Made by a program: the position numbers and the translations under genes
The notes under the pieces: model-generated
Seen by the model: the letters and a program-made list of their open reading frames with translations, nothing else
Told to the model about the DNA's origin: nothing
Databases searched by the model: none
Shown: positions 34,265 to 45,656 of the stretch, in pieces
Numbering within the stretch: the first letter of the stretch is position 1
Layout of the letters: each line of letters begins with the position of its first letter
Assembly (NCBI GenBank): GCA_964017125.1
Contig: OZ024903.1
Location: 61,380,670 to 61,444,669 of the forward strand
Reading direction: 5' to 3'
From: Flabesymbios commensalis
Taxonomy: Eukaryota; Annelida; Polychaeta; Terebellida; Flabelligeridae
DNA length: 64,000 nt

Positions 34265-36621
34265 GACACTCGTCAAACACCAAAACATTCAACAATATCC
34301 TAGAATCATTTGATTATTTACAGCATGTGAATTTTCCAACACATATTCACGGTCATTGGTTGGATTTGTTCATTTCCAGATGTAATCAATCTTCTGATAT
34401 TATTGCTAGATTTTTTTCATCTGATGGGCTATCTGACCACTTTCTGGTTATTGCAGAATTAAACTTTCAAATAAATCAACACCCTACAAAAGAAAATATA
34501 TCATTCAGAAAAACTAAAAATGTTGATATTGAGACTTTTAACGATGACATCTTAAATTCTCAATTGCTAACCAAACCAAAGCAAGACCTAAGCGGTTTGT
34601 GTGAGCAATTTTTTTCGGTTTTGAGAGAAATTCTAGATAGACATGCTCCATTGCTCACAAAACGTGTACCAAATAAAACACCTTGCCCATGGTATACTGA
34701 AGAAATTGAAATTGCGAAACAACGAAGAAGAGCTCTCGAAAAACTCTGGCGAAAACCAGCAACACGCACGCCTCTAAACAGATCACGGTATAGGGCTCAG
34801 GTCAACCTTTGCAATAGACTTTTATCTAAGGCTAGGTCTGAATACTATGCTAAGACACTAGAACAAAGCTCTGGAAATTCAAAGCAGATGTGGAATTCTG
34901 TCAACAAAATACTCCATCGGGTACCAGAACACTATCTTCCGGATCATACATCATTAAAATTGCTGGCTAACTCATTTGTTCAATATTTTGGCAAAAAAAT
35001 TGAAATTATTCGCTCAAATTTTCCATCAGTTCCGCTTAAGGTCCCTGACATTCAACCTAAGGATGTTAACTGCCCTCTATCCTGCTTTGGACCAGCTACA
35101 CAGGATGAGGTTAAGAAAATTATAATGTCTTCCTCAAATGGGACATGTGATATTGATCCCATTCCCACAACCTTACTCAAGTCATGTATAGATTCATTGA
35201 TTGTTCCAATCACCAATATTGTCAATAAGTCATTGAAAGAAGGTGTGTTTCCTTCAGCTTTCAAAATTGCTCATGTGATACCGCTTTTGAAAAAGCCTTC
35301 TTTAGATAAAAATTATTTGAAAAATTACAGGCCAGTTTCCAACCTTAGTGTTATTTCGAAAGTTGTTGAAAAGGTAGTTGCATCCCGCTTGTTTACTCAT
35401 GTAGAGCTAAATGATCTATCTAATCCAAATCCGTCTGCTTACAAAAAGAATCATTCAACTGAAACTACTTTGCTTAAGATTACGAATGACATATCTACCA
35501 ACATGGAAAAGAAGAGGGTTACTGAATTGACTTTGTTGGATCTGTCGGCTGCGTTTGATACAATCGACCATGCTGCATCTCTGGTATAGCGTTGGACCGG
35601 ATCCAGTCAGATTTATATGATAGAGGACAGACAGTCAAGATAGGTGAAAATATATCGGATAGTTACACCATAAAGTTCGGTGTTCCTCAGGGGTCAGTAC
35701 TTGGACCAATTTTATTCACGCTGTACACTACACCTCTATCCTCAATAATCAAAAAACATTCATTAGTGAACCACCAACTGTACGCTGATGACACTCAGGT
35801 GTACTTGGGTATATCGTTACAGGATGCGACTGCTTCGATGGAGAAATTGAAATTATGCCTAAATGATATCAAGGCCTGGATGACAAACGCTAAGCTAAAA
35901 CTAAATCCATCAAAAACTGAATTATTGTTGATTGGCACTAAGCAACAGCGAAAACAATTTCTGTCTCTTTTTCCTACCTCTATTTTAGATCATGATACAT
36001 CACCAGCTTCTTCGGCACGTAACATCGGAGTCACCTTTGATAGTGAATTAAAATTTGATCATCATATTAGACAGATCTGTAGATCCTGCTTTTATCATAT
36101 TCGTGATTCGAGGCGAATCCGAAGACACCTTTCTATGGACACCGCTAAAATGATTGCAAATTCCTTAGTCACCAGCCGACTAGATTACTGCAATTCTCTC
36201 CTTTTTAATGTTGATGACAAATACATGAAACAGTTACAGCGAGTTATAGCTCGAGTCGTATGTAAGACATCAAAGTTCTGCCATATAACACATGTTCTCC
36301 ATTCGTTGCATTGGCTCAGAATCAAGTACAGAATTGATTTCAAAATTAACACTTTGGTTTATAAAACACTCCATACTAATCAGCCTGTCTACCTTCGAGA
36401 ATTACTGTCATTATCGGAAAAAACAAAGAACCCGTGCCTCAGGAACTGGAGAGCTTATTAGACCTCGCTCTCCTAAAACCAAGGCTGGTTCTCGTGCTTT
36501 CTATGTTGTTGCTCCATACCTCTAGAATTCTCTTTCTGCAGAAGTACGAACAGCTGAGACGTATTCCATCTTCCGCAAAAAATTAAAGACACACTTCTTT
36601 GCATCTTGTTTCCCATCCTAA
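34265..36621 (+). pseudogene. LINE ORF2 pseudogene: endonuclease end plus reverse transcriptase
   Basis: ORF2 copies its own RNA into the chromosome. The first open piece (to 35589) gives the endonuclease tail with HVNFPTHIHGHWLDLFIS and GLSDHFLV, a linker, RT fingers (YRPVSNLSVISKVVEKVV) and the first catalytic block LLDLSAAFDTIDH. The GTG at 34327 is not a start; the frame is open further upstream. After DHA a deletion of roughly a dozen codons shifts the frame. The second piece (35592-36461) carries VPQGSVLGPILF and the catalytic YADD box, then the thumb and HWLRIKYRIDFKINTLVYKT. A further frameshift near 36420 and a Trp-to-stop change near 36524 precede the C-terminal FRKKLKTHFFASCFPS in a third frame. 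Both metal-binding motifs survive but the gene is dead. Confidence 0.9.
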
Positions 36622-36772
36622 TAGTCTGACATCATGTTGCTCTTATTTTGGTGACTTTGACTGACCCATGACATGATTATTGACTATAATTTGGTTTGAA
36701 GCGCCTCTGAGCTTGTTATACAGGGATTTAGGCGCATTAGAAGTTTTATCTATTCATTCATTCATTCATCTA
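34265..36772 (+). mobile_element. CR1/L2-type LINE, 5'-truncated
   Basis: About 2.5 kb covering the end of the endonuclease, the reverse transcriptase, the C-terminal region and a 3' UTR. The 3' end has the typical CR1/L2 layout: a GCGC-containing stem (GAAGCGCCTCTGAGC against TTAGGCGCATT), then an ATTC tetranucleotide tail at 36752-36770. A possible 8-bp duplication AATATATA (34257-34264 and 36773-36780) flanks it, although that sequence is low-complexity. The start inside the endonuclease is a normal 5' truncation. Confidence 0.85.
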
Positions 36773-37260
36773 AATATATACAAGTTGTAAATGTAAATAT
36801 GGGGGTTTTCTTGTGTAGATAATGCCTATTTATTTACCATTACAGTCCCCAGCTAAAACAAAACGTTTCAGCACCAACATTACAGCAACATTTCGTGTCA
36901 GTTCAGGTCACACTTTACTGCTCAACTTAACAATAATACACTGTACTTATGATTGACCAGAGCGGCATCTGGTGGAAAAACGAGCTACCACACCTGACGT
37001 ATTTGTTCACAAGCGAGATAACCAGATAGCTGGTTATCTCATACCACGCACTATCTCGACCTATCTTATTCCGCATACTATCTGGTCCTCTGTAAATACT
37101 GAGAATGGCGTTTCACAACACATCCCCTGTGTTCAGGCGTTAGGTGGATTTACCTGAGCATAGTTTTTATGCGCCATCCATGAATACAACCACCTGATCA
37201 GCCCATATCGTTATCTGGTCAAGCGTCTTCTGTGGCATGTGTGTACCAGGGGAAAGTTAT
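36773..37260. other. Unassigned DNA
   Basis: A small hairpin GAGATAACCAG..CTGGTTATCTC (37015-37040) is present. Otherwise nothing recognised. Confidence 0.5.
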
Positions 37261-37506
37261 CTTAACCCTGACGCTGAGTTATTTTGTGTAAACCATGGAG
37301 ATCAAAGGGTTTTTTCAATGTGTAATCATCATAAATGTCTTAGCTAGCTCTTTCCGATTCATTTGAATACCTATGTTATGGGTCTACGGCGAATATAAAT
37401 ATGCTGATTCTTTCAGTGCGGGGACCGTCTATATACGTCATAATCTGACGTCTACAGACGTCAGATTCTGACGTATAAAGACGGTCCCCGCACTGAAAGG
37501 GTTAAA
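37261..37506 (+). mobile_element. TTAA-flanked MITE, family 2, complete reference copy
   Basis: It starts TTAACCCTGACGCTGAGTT and ends CACTGAAAGGGTTAA. The 3' hairpin is about 95 bp: AGTGCGGGGACCGTC against GACGGTCCCCGCACT, with mirrored ACGTCAGATTCTGACGT blocks inside. This is the clearest copy for defining the family. Confidence 0.85.
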
Positions 37507-37596
37507 CACAATTATAAACTCTACTCGTAATTTGTCATGATATTACTTTAAATAAAAGAATTAGTTTTGCTATTCCGCACACCACAACAAAATCAT

Positions 37597-37850
37597 AGTT
37601 AACACTTTAAGCGAGAGTACCGTCTTTAGACGTCAGAATCTGACGTATGTAGACGTCAGATTCTGACGTCTAAAGACGGTCTCCGCGCTAAAAGAATTAA
37701 GAAAATTATAATGGCCTTATACCCATAACATAACGATTCAAATGGAACGGAAAGATCTTACTAAGATATTTATGCTGATTTCAAATTGAAAAAAACACTT
37801 TAGTCTCCGTGGTTTATACACAAATATATTTCAGCGTTGTAAGGGTTAAA
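37597..37850 (-). mobile_element. TTAA-flanked MITE, family 2, complete, reverse orientation
   Basis: The hairpin end is at the left (GTTAACACTTTAAGCGAGAG, with mirrored ACGTCAGAATCTGACGT blocks) and the plain end at the right (TCAGCGTTGTAAGGGTTAA). It faces the previous copy hairpin-to-hairpin across about 90 bases. Confidence 0.82.
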
Positions 37851-38417
37851 AACAGTGCCAGAGGTACAATTATTTTCAGAGCTAGGTTGAAATGAATGGA
37901 ACTATCTACGTTTCGAATGCATCACACATTAAGTTATAGTTATTGTGGCAAAAAATAAAAAGTTAATCGTTGGCTGGAGCTTCGCCATCCTGTAGGCTAC
38001 AATGCCAAAACAAATGCGGTAACTGTTCACTTGAAAAGTGGTGTACGCTCTTATACGCTGGTGTGCCTTCAAAGCTGTGTGCACGTTTAAAACCCTCGGC
38101 GTTCATTTTCGCCCCTCCCCCCGTAAATAAAACCTTATTGTGAATACCGTTCTCATCTGCTCTAGAAATACATCAGCAAAATGGTCGTGATGTAGCCTCA
38201 TGACACAATTCACTACCATCACCACTGGAATAGTTACACTTGACAATGTGTATTTCTTTGACATGGGAGTGTCACGTTCTGCCGTCCTGTCATGTGACGT
38301 TACCGCGCGTGGCAAACAGGCTCCTGGCACGCTCTAGTCCAATCACTATTTGCAGTCAGTGTCACGTGCTTTTCCTGTGAATTTTGTCAGTCACTAGGAA
38401 GTGTTAGTCTGTATGCA
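37851..38417. other. Unassigned DNA
   Basis: No recognised gene or repeat. Confidence 0.5.
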
Positions 38418-38680
38418 TAAATGGGGCTTTAAGCCACTTTTGTGACACACAAGCTAAAGTGGGTCAGGATAACCTCATGAGGATGCCCTCCAGGCACATG
38501 ATTCAAAATACTAGCTCTGTGGCCTACAGGTATATATCACAATGATATTTATCGGTCATAGACTCTCCGCGATATTGAATATTTACTAGTAGGCGGGAAA
38601 GAAACATTAGTAATTGTTTTCCGAATGCCGAGAGCATGACAGGCGGTATCGTTAATAGGCCTGCTACACCAGGACCGCCG
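38418..38680 (-). mobile_element. Old, decayed copy of the dimeric SINE
   Basis: GGGGCTTTAAGCCACTTTTG, AAGCTAAAGTGGGTCAGGAT, AACCTCATGAGGATG and CCCTCCAGGCACATGATTC parallel the minus-strand order of the young SINE copies with many substitutions and a short deletion. The first-head region is hard to trace beyond GGCGGGAAAGAAACATTAG. It is clearly older than the three young copies. Confidence 0.65.
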
Positions 38681-39190
38681 CTTCTTTGACGCGATCATCT
38701 GTTGAACCGATTGATAATACTAAAAGTTCTAGTACTTAAAGTTCCAGGAGAAGATAATGACCACACGTGTCCTCGACTAAGAAGATACTATTCTGTTCTT
38801 GACATAGATTATATCTGCTTCTCATTAAGGTCACGGGGATGTGTGTGTGTGGGGGGGGGGCTCTGTGAGTGCGGCTATGGGGTTTCCTCGGGGGTTTCCC
38901 CGTGTGTAGACGTCAGGATTTCCCTAACCATTAGTCCCCCCTAATGGCTTTGTGGCGTGCATGTCCTTTAGCGCTGACAAAGAACAAAAATGTCAGACTG
39001 TCGCCAAGCGACAAAGACTTTGTGTGTGACATCAAAACACGTGCTGACAGTTTGGCCTTCTCGTCCTTTTGGTTGCTGGGCTACCATTCCAGATGACTCA
39101 CTGTTGAGGAGATCATCTGTGAGATATGACTTGACCATCAGGATACATTGATACGGACGGCTTCCAGTCATGCATGTATGGATAAGGACT

Positions 39191-39437
39191 TAACCCTTTA
39201 AACGCCGGTGCCGCATATATTCGGGTTTTTATTTTCTATTAGCACATTAAGTACCACATTTTAAATATGTTAAACATAAAATGTGACATCAACCAGTAAG
39301 ATTTGCAAAGAGTTGACCCCTATTTTGTCAAATCTGAATAATTTTCACTCACTTGAAGTTGGTGATCGCGTCAGCGAGACACAACTTCAAGTGGGTGAAA
39401 ATTCAAATTGAATAATTTGGCGGTTAAAGGGTTAAAG
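39191..39437 (-). mobile_element. TTAA-flanked MITE, family 3, complete, reverse orientation
   Basis: It starts TTAACCCTTTAAACGCCGG and ends GGCGGTTAAAGGGTTAA. The inner hairpin pairs TCACTTGAAGTTG and CAACTTCAAGTGGGTG around GATCGCGTCAGCGAGAC. It ends exactly where a family 2 copy begins, sharing the TTAA. Confidence 0.82.
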
Positions 39438-39582
39438 CGCTGAAGTATTTTTTATAAACCATCTTTAGCTCTTTCCACTTCATTTGAATATCTATGTTAT
39501 GAGTCTACGGCCATTATAAATATTTTACTCTTTCAGTGCGGGAATCTGATCATCTAAAGTCTATCCCCGCGCTATAACTTTC
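39436..39582 (+). mobile_element. TTAA-type MITE, family 2, shortened
   Basis: AAAGCGCTGAAGTATTTTTT, TTCATTTGAATATCTATG, CATTATAAATATTTTACTC and CAGTGCGGGAATCTGATCAT identify it. The terminal hairpin is cut down to CAGTGCGGG and CCCGCGCT. Confidence 0.7.
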
Positions 39583-39629
39583 CTCCTGTGTCTGGATATT
39601 ATATACTATTTCAGGACGCGCGTCCTGCA

Positions 39630-40110
39630 GTATTAGGCAGCACTACCGCCTGTCACGCCAGAGGTTACAAAGAAACCAAATGTTTTTTTTCAAGCCCATT
39701 CAATATCCAATATCGTGGGGAGTCTGTGACAGCGAAAATGAAATGAATCGGGCTTTAGGCCACCTTTGTGCACATATAGGCTAAACTGGGCCAGGAGAAC
39801 CTCCTGAGGATGGTGAGATGATTGGGATGACACTGTCCTCCAGACACAGGATTCGAAATTCGAGCCCTGGCGGTCTGAGGCCGAGCACGCTACCTCTCGG
39901 TCACGGAGGCTCCCCACAATACTGCCTTTCACACGTGGATGGGGAAGAAACATTTTGTTTCTTTCAAACCGCCGAGACCGGGAACCGAACCCCGAACTCT
40001 GGCGTGAAAGGCAGCGGTGCTAACCACTACCCTAGGGCCCCCGCCCCTGTGACAGCGAGAGATATCCAGCTTGGCCTCGACCTCCGAAGGTGGTTTTGGA
40101 TATTCCGCTT
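39630..40110 (+). mobile_element. Old SINE copy split by a younger SINE
   Basis: Left part (39630-39735): GGCAGCACTACCGCCTGTCA, CGCCAGAGG, AAAGAAACCAAATG and ATCGTGGGGAGTCTGTGAC follow the sequence of the SINE first half. Right part (40047-40110): GCGAGAGATATCCAGCTTGG then CCTCGACCTCCG follow the second tRNA-like head. The young reverse-oriented copy at 39736-40046 lies between, and its target-site duplication is SINE sequence. Confidence 0.7.
39736..40046 (-). mobile_element. Dimeric tRNA-derived SINE, copy 3 (nested)
   Basis: Flanked by a perfect 12-bp duplication CTGTGACAGCGA (39724-39735 and 40047-40058). On the minus strand it has the same leader, A-box TAGTGGTTAGCAC, a B-box close to GGTTCGGTTCC, the second head and a TTTCATTT tail. 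A few small differences from copies 1 and 2 (for example one T fewer in the ATTTTGTTTC region). It is inserted in an older copy of its own family. Confidence 0.88.
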
Positions 40111-40519
40111 CATGCAGCTGTTGCATTAGGCTTTATTTTGACGAGCATCTTTAGTCCTTCATTTCCTTTTAGGAATAACTTTATGTATGCGGCCGGAATA
40201 TTTATGGCTGTGTTTTTTTACAAAGGATTTTTTTCAACAGAGCATGTTGATCCACATGATGAGTAGTTACTTTAGAAGCAGCATATTTTACACATGCACA
40301 TGTCATTTGTGTACAGGTATGTGTATATGCTTATTTTTATGATTTATACATCCCTGTAATAAGATGACGCGTAATTGAATTTGCATAGAATGGTATCCAT
40401 ACTCTCACAATATAATATAAGTTTTTATTGTGAATCCTTGATTCACTTTGTGCCATCTTAATCTGAGACGAGACGGAACAGGTATTCGTCTGCATTGTTG
40501 GCAATTATTCTCAACTGCA
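40111..40519. other. Unassigned DNA
   Basis: Nothing recognised beyond the possible eroded tail of the old SINE. Confidence 0.5.
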
Positions 40520-40617
40520 ATCCCAGCAAACACGAGACAGTTGATTCAAGCCCACCGTCTACGACGTCGGCCCAATATCAACCCAACATTGGTTGAATGT
40601 CTAGGTGTTTGCTGGGA
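40520..40617. mobile_element. Palindromic MITE, family 1b, complete ends
   Basis: ATCCCAGCAAACACGAGACA and CTAGGTGTTTGCTGGGAT are the ends. The centre is GTCTACGACGTC and one arm is shortened. Confidence 0.78.
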
Positions 40618-41035
40618 TGTCATTTAGTGTTTTCAGAATGGACCGGATGCCGACCTGAAATGAAACCTTATTTTTTGTTTTTTAAGTTCATTGCTCGGCA
40701 TGTCACATAGGCTGTGTCAGGAATATCATACGTCTGTGTCCACCAGTCGTCTACAGTCTGGCTGAATTACCAGCAATTTCAGAATGTCGACCAGCATCGT
40801 GTTGTTCAAATTGAATCAGCGCTGTATGTCTCACATGCTTCCGGAACACTTAGCAGGGAGAATAATGTTTGGAGTAGGTTATTTGAAATGAAATCTGATA
40901 AAGTTTTTTGAAACGAATTGTTGGCAATACTCACGTTTATTTTTAAAAAAGATAGTCAATACAATTTTATTTTAACCACCATTTTTCTGAATTTTGATTT
41001 TTCTTATATAAATCAAATTCTTAGCGGATGTTTTC

Positions 41036-41303
41036 TTCTTAATATGACCATATGATGTAAACATATCTATAGACTAGAACTGCAAAAGTTTTTTAATTTT
41101 TGTGCTGCGCACTTACCAGTTAGGCCAGATATAGGGACGAAATTCCCGTATTTCTTATTTTTGACATGGTTGTCAATAATTAGAAATCAGGAATGTCGTC
41201 TCTATATCTAGCCTAACTGGTAAATGCGCAGCACAAAAATTTAAAAACTTTTGCAGTTCTAGTCGACTATGGGCATGTTTACATCATATGGTCATATTAA
41301 TAA
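41036..41303. mobile_element. Long inverted repeat, MITE-like, about 268 bp
   Basis: AATATGACCATATGATGTAA at the left is mirrored by TTACATCATATGGTCATATT at the right. Next inward, CTAGAACTGCAAAAGTTTTT mirrors AAACTTTTGCAGTTCTAG, then TTTTGTGCTGCGCA and CCAGTTAGGCCAGATATAG mirror their partners. The arms are about 110 bp with a 35-45 bp centre. No second copy is in the window. Confidence 0.7.
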
Positions 41304-41439
41304 GCCTAAATAAAATCACCGATTTTTTTATGATTTTAGATTTGGGCATGTCCCTTTAATGTTGATACACCCGTCCCCTGCATATGCGAGTCTCGCCCTG
41401 TGAATGACGCGTGTGCACTGATTTCACCATCGTGGATTA

Positions 41440-41540
41440 CCCCAGAAAACACGAGACATTGACCCAGTGTTGTTTTGATGTTGGGCCGACGTCGAAGGGG
41501 TCGAAGGGGTACTTGGCCTACATCAAAACGATAATCTCAA
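41440..41540. mobile_element. Palindromic MITE, family 1b, damaged
   Basis: CCCCAGAAAACACGAGACAT at the left, then TTGTTTTGATGTTGGGCCGA and, after a short GTCGAAGGG duplication, GGCCTACATCAAAACGA. The right terminus is missing. Confidence 0.6.
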
Positions 41541-41549
41541 ACCATTGGG

Positions 41550-41660
41550 AGTCCAATAAGCACAAGATATTCACCCAATGTTGGTCTAAAGGTGGCCCAT
41601 TTTGTACGGCGCTGGCCCAAAATTAGTCAATGAGTCAACGTATGTTATTTTCTGGATTGT
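41550..41660. mobile_element. Palindromic MITE, family 1b, damaged
   Basis: CCAATAAGCACAAGATATTC, CCCAATGTTGGTCTAAAGG, then GTACGGCGCTGGCCCAAAAT and GAGTCAACGTATGTTATTTT. Directly follows the previous copy. Confidence 0.55.
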
Positions 41661-41948
41661 ATACGTCATGGACACGGCTGACACGTGAAATGTTGGATGA
41701 CTGCCGGCAACGTGATCCATGTGATACTGTCGGTCAGGCTGGTCAGTTCACTGACCAGTTCACTGACCACTGACCAGTTCAGTGACCACTAACTACACTC
41801 ACAGACGACCAGGAACACGCACACAACAATTATGTTAAAGAGTAATCAATCTTTGTCTGGTACACTCTAACCAAAAGACTATGCTGCAACATTACATTCA
41901 GATAATAGGTAAGTCAATAATCAGACTACCGTATGCTGTTCAACATGT

Positions 41949-42166
41949 TTAACCCTTAAAGCGCTGAAATAATTTTGAATAAACCTTGGATACAAAAGGG
42001 TTTTTTTCAATTTGAAACACTCATTAATGTCTTATCTCTTTCTGCTTCATTTGAATACCTATATGTTATGGGTTTACGGCCATTATAAATATTTTTACTC
42101 TTACCGACTTAAAACGTCAGAATCTGACGTCTAAATTCGATCACGCGCTGTAAGGGTTTACATAAG
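41949..42166 (+). mobile_element. TTAA-flanked MITE, family 2
   Basis: It begins TTAACCCTTAAAGCGCTGAA and ends CGCGCTGTAAGGGTTTA. The landmarks TTTCAATTTGAAA, TTCATTTGAATACCTATA and CATTATAAATATTTTTACTC are present; the hairpin is shortened. Confidence 0.75.
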
Positions 42167-43371
42167 TATACATTTTAGCTATATTTTATATCAAATCAAA
42201 ATATCAAATGTATATATATCTGCACAAAGAAACAGGTAATGCAATATTGGTTATTTCTGTGATCCAAACTGTTTGGAATTATCTTTATTGCAGCTAAAAA
42301 TTATGGACCTTTACGAAAGAAGCAGAAGTCCCTAAAATTAATCCTCACCAAATCAAAAACGACAGTGTTATTTATTACTAAGCATAATGTTAGTTAAATA
42401 AACCAGATTATGTACTTGGACGATGAAGTAGTCTTCCACCACATGCAAACGTTGATTAGAATGAGCGTGGGACATGATAAATGAGGCGAAAAAGTGAATC
42501 ATGCGCTTCAAAATGCCGGGCAATGTATCCAATTTATCGCTGCCATCAAGGTCGATTGTGGTCGTAAGAAAAACGGGGCCGTTTACTATTTTGAATAAAA
42601 CCAGAGAAAAGCAGGAAAACAATTTTTCCTCTGAAAATGTGAACGATTAATTAGCGAAACGAAGTAGGCAGCGTGGACGAAAACCAATATAACATGTAAG
42701 TGCGAATTTGACGCGGTGTGAATCAATTCTCACTTTACATGCTTCAGTGACACTGTGTCTTATACAATTCGACAAGAGATATACAAGGCATAATTATGTA
42801 CTATCAGACTCAAGAATGTTGTTGTCCTTCTTAATAAAAGCTAGTTAATTCACATGTTGATAACAATATATTTTCTTGAAAAGTAAATATTACATAATGT
42901 AGCTCTACACAGGTCCATACAATCACATTTGAGACCAGATTAAACTCTTTCTGGATCACACACAATATCCTAAATGACATAGAATAAAATTAATTCTTCT
43001 CTCCATGTAAAAGTGTATATTTATTATACTTGTTCCCCCGCTGAGATACACAATGTTGCCGATTACTTGTCTCGCTTTTACCATGTTTAATTAGTTAACA
43101 CACGACTATTTAATGTTAGTATAAATATCTACAGTATAGCAACACAGTAAATGTCCAATTACGTCATTTGATGGTGTCAGAAGTGGAGTGTCTAGATAGG
43201 ACAACAATAACTGGTGGCAAAATTATTATCTGCTCAACATTGATAACGTTTTACACAAATTAAATATACTGTATTAGAAATGAGTGTACCAAGTGATTTA
43301 TACAAGCCTACAGTTGCCAAAATTGCCCAATCATCGGGCAACCATCTGGTGCTTAGAGGGGCATTAAATGG
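42167..43371. other. Unassigned AT-rich DNA
   Basis: No recognisable gene. The minus-strand frame 42368-42622 has no known motif. Confidence 0.5.
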
Positions 43372-43454
43372 CCCAGCAAACATAATACATTGAACCAATG
43401 TTGGGTTGATGCTGCATCAACTCAACATTGGTTCAATGCATCGTGTTTGCCGGG
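43372..43454. mobile_element. Palindromic MITE, family 1, short form
   Basis: CCCAGCAAACATAATACATT and AATGCATCGTGTTTGCCGGG bound the arms GAACCAATGTTGGGTTGATG and CATCAACTCAACATTGGTTC. This form lacks the central CGTCGNAGACG block; the centre is just CTG. Confidence 0.8.
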
Positions 43455-44374
43455 TGGCTTCCCAGTGTAGACCACTCTATGATAAGCAAGCTTTCACATC
43501 CGTATTGAGGTTTTGGCGCCACCCATTTTTTCGATATTATCAACACGAGTAAAATCAGATTTGTTGAGAGCGGTAGAAGTCACATTGGCCTAAGTAGCCT
43601 GAAACACCTTGATGGGGATGAGTATTGTAATCTGTAGAGTTATAAAGGGCATGTTTGTCTACAGCCAGTAAGTAGTTATCCAGAAAGAGACGCGCTGGCC
43701 ACTCATGTGACGACGAGTGTCGACTTACTGTGAAAAAAGCAGGCATTCCCGTCAACAACGGCAATTAGTGGACAGCCACGTCTGTCTGGTCGGAAGAACT
43801 CTCAACTGAACAGTCCCATCAGAATAATCCTATTTGTAGTTCACTGGGTCTTAGTACTAATAGATTTGTTAAAAATGATATTTCATTGCCAATTTAAGCC
43901 TAATACAGATCCGACATAGATTATTTGCCTCGTATTCAGCTCATTCATTGAATTGTTATTTAGTGTTATTTAGTGTTATTTAGTGTTTAATTAACAGTTG
44001 TTATGCTCTCCCCTGTTTTCAGAGACAAAAATACTATTGTAAAAGTATGATGTTTATTGTCCCAACTGTTCAGAACATGTAGAATAAAATTATCACTGCG
44101 GATGACACAAGATCTATCTAACATTTTACATATTAACCCTGTAAAGCTATAGACCACTCTATGTATGTTTCAGCTGTTAGTTGTACCCCATTTGCCTCTA
44201 TATATTCATAATCTAAGCATGATGCTTTCTGGGTGTCCCGCTGTTCGTACACAATGGACTACTCCTTTATTAGCCGATCAAATCACTGTTATTGGGAACG
44301 AAATGACCGTTTAAACATCAATATATGCAAAAGTGTGGTCTCAAAAGTTCCTTGCTCAAATTAAACAAATATGG
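43455..44374. other. Unassigned DNA
   Basis: A GTTATTTAGT unit is repeated three times at 43964-43987. No gene recognised. Confidence 0.5.
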
Positions 44375-44466
44375 GAAATTTTCACCCACTTGAAATTGTG
44401 GGTCGCGGTAGCGAGACACAACTTCAAGTCGGTGTAAATCAAATTATTTAATTTAGCGGGTTGAAG
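44375..44466. mobile_element. Fragment of family 3 MITE
   Basis: TTTCACCCACTTGAAATTGT, GCGGTAGCGAGACACAACTT and CAAATTATTTAATTTAGCGG are the hairpin and the right end of family 3; the rest is missing. Confidence 0.6.
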
Positions 44467-45071
44467 CGACTAACTTCACTTTGATGTTACGTCACAGAAT
44501 CAATATCCTTACTATTAGTGGCTAGTCGCTGCGGATACAGATCAAAGCCACTGATTATTAGCTAGTGATTGCTGGTACACCTTAAACACTGATTACTTGC
44601 CTGTTCACACCAGCCACATAATAATACCCTATATATCTTGTAAGCAGCCATTAACTGTTTTCAGGATTATGTGTTTCAATCACTAGTGACCTATTGCTTG
44701 CGCAATGTACATGCTGGTATATATGGCTGATCAATGTAATTTGAACTACCTACTTGCTAGTATGTTGCAAACACCACTTGAAGCCACTCAGTACTGGAAT
44801 ATGTGATCCAGTCATCAGTGGTCATTGCAGATAACATTTACATGACTATGTATACTCATACCTAATACTGCCTTGGTTGGAGTTAGTTAGTTTCCGTATT
44901 TGCGAGGTATCAGTGGTACTTTTAACATATAGCAAATCAATTCAATGCTGGCATCTCCTGAAGACACCTTCGGGTTCAGTCTTTACCCGGAGCAGCTGTT
45001 CACTTGGACGTTTTCAGCCAGTTCTGATTCTCTTCAGATTTCTCTACATGGGCAGACAGCATCAGAGAAAA
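44467..45071. other. Unassigned DNA
   Basis: Nothing recognised. Confidence 0.5.
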
Positions 45072-45181
45072 CCAAGTAAACACAAAACATTTGTATAACA
45101 TTTACACAACGTCGGCCCAACGTCTTCGACGTTGGTCCAACATTGTATAAATGTTATACAAATGTTCTGTGCTTACTGAGT
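45072..45181. mobile_element. Palindromic MITE, family 1a, complete
   Basis: CCAAGTAAACACAAAACATT and AATGTTCTGTGCTTACTGAG are the slightly diverged ends. Arms TTGTATAACATTTACACAAC and ATTGTATAAATGTTATACAA surround CGTCTTCGACG. Confidence 0.85.
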
Positions 45182-45656
45182 AAGGGGTTACTTGGCATGG
45201 CGTGGTGTTTGCTCGGCGTGGCAAACGTTCCGTCTGCTGCACCGTTTTCTATGGACTGGGGTCATGGAGGTCGCGCGATCACTCAAACAAGGTGCATCTA
45301 GTATTGATTGTCCTGACTGGGGACTACATGAGCTGCTCCAGCCAGGCAATACCCCGCACCAAGCTGGGCATGGTGATGGTCCAAAGTCAAATGACGTTAG
45401 CCAAACATTCAGACAGCGTATTGTAGTTGCTTGGCGTGGAGTGCGCTACAAGCCATTCGAGACTTAAACCCTGTGGGATGAGACGGGAAAATCTCTCAAA
45501 GTAGTCTACCAAATAAGACGAATAAAGATTATCCAATACAATCATATCATATATTGATTGCCTGGTTGAGTCGTTTAGGTCTGTTATAAGCTGTCTCTAT
45601 ATATTCTTCCGGTTGATATTATTTCTGGTGCAAACGCAAGGGTGACAAGAAATAGT
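45182..45656. other. Unassigned DNA
   Basis: A 91-codon + frame (45192-45467) contains the word LLQPGNT, which recalls mariner-type transposases, but nothing around it supports that and I leave it unassigned. Confidence 0.45.

Noticed and set aside
41909-41917. TAGGTAAGT at 41909, a third possible juxtaposed splice site
   Set aside because: No pyrimidine tract upstream, so the 3' splice site would be very weak.
45192-45467. Possible mariner-like fragment (LLQPGNT)
   Set aside because: Only this short word fits; no DDE/D spacing, no TIRs and neighbouring residues do not match the family.
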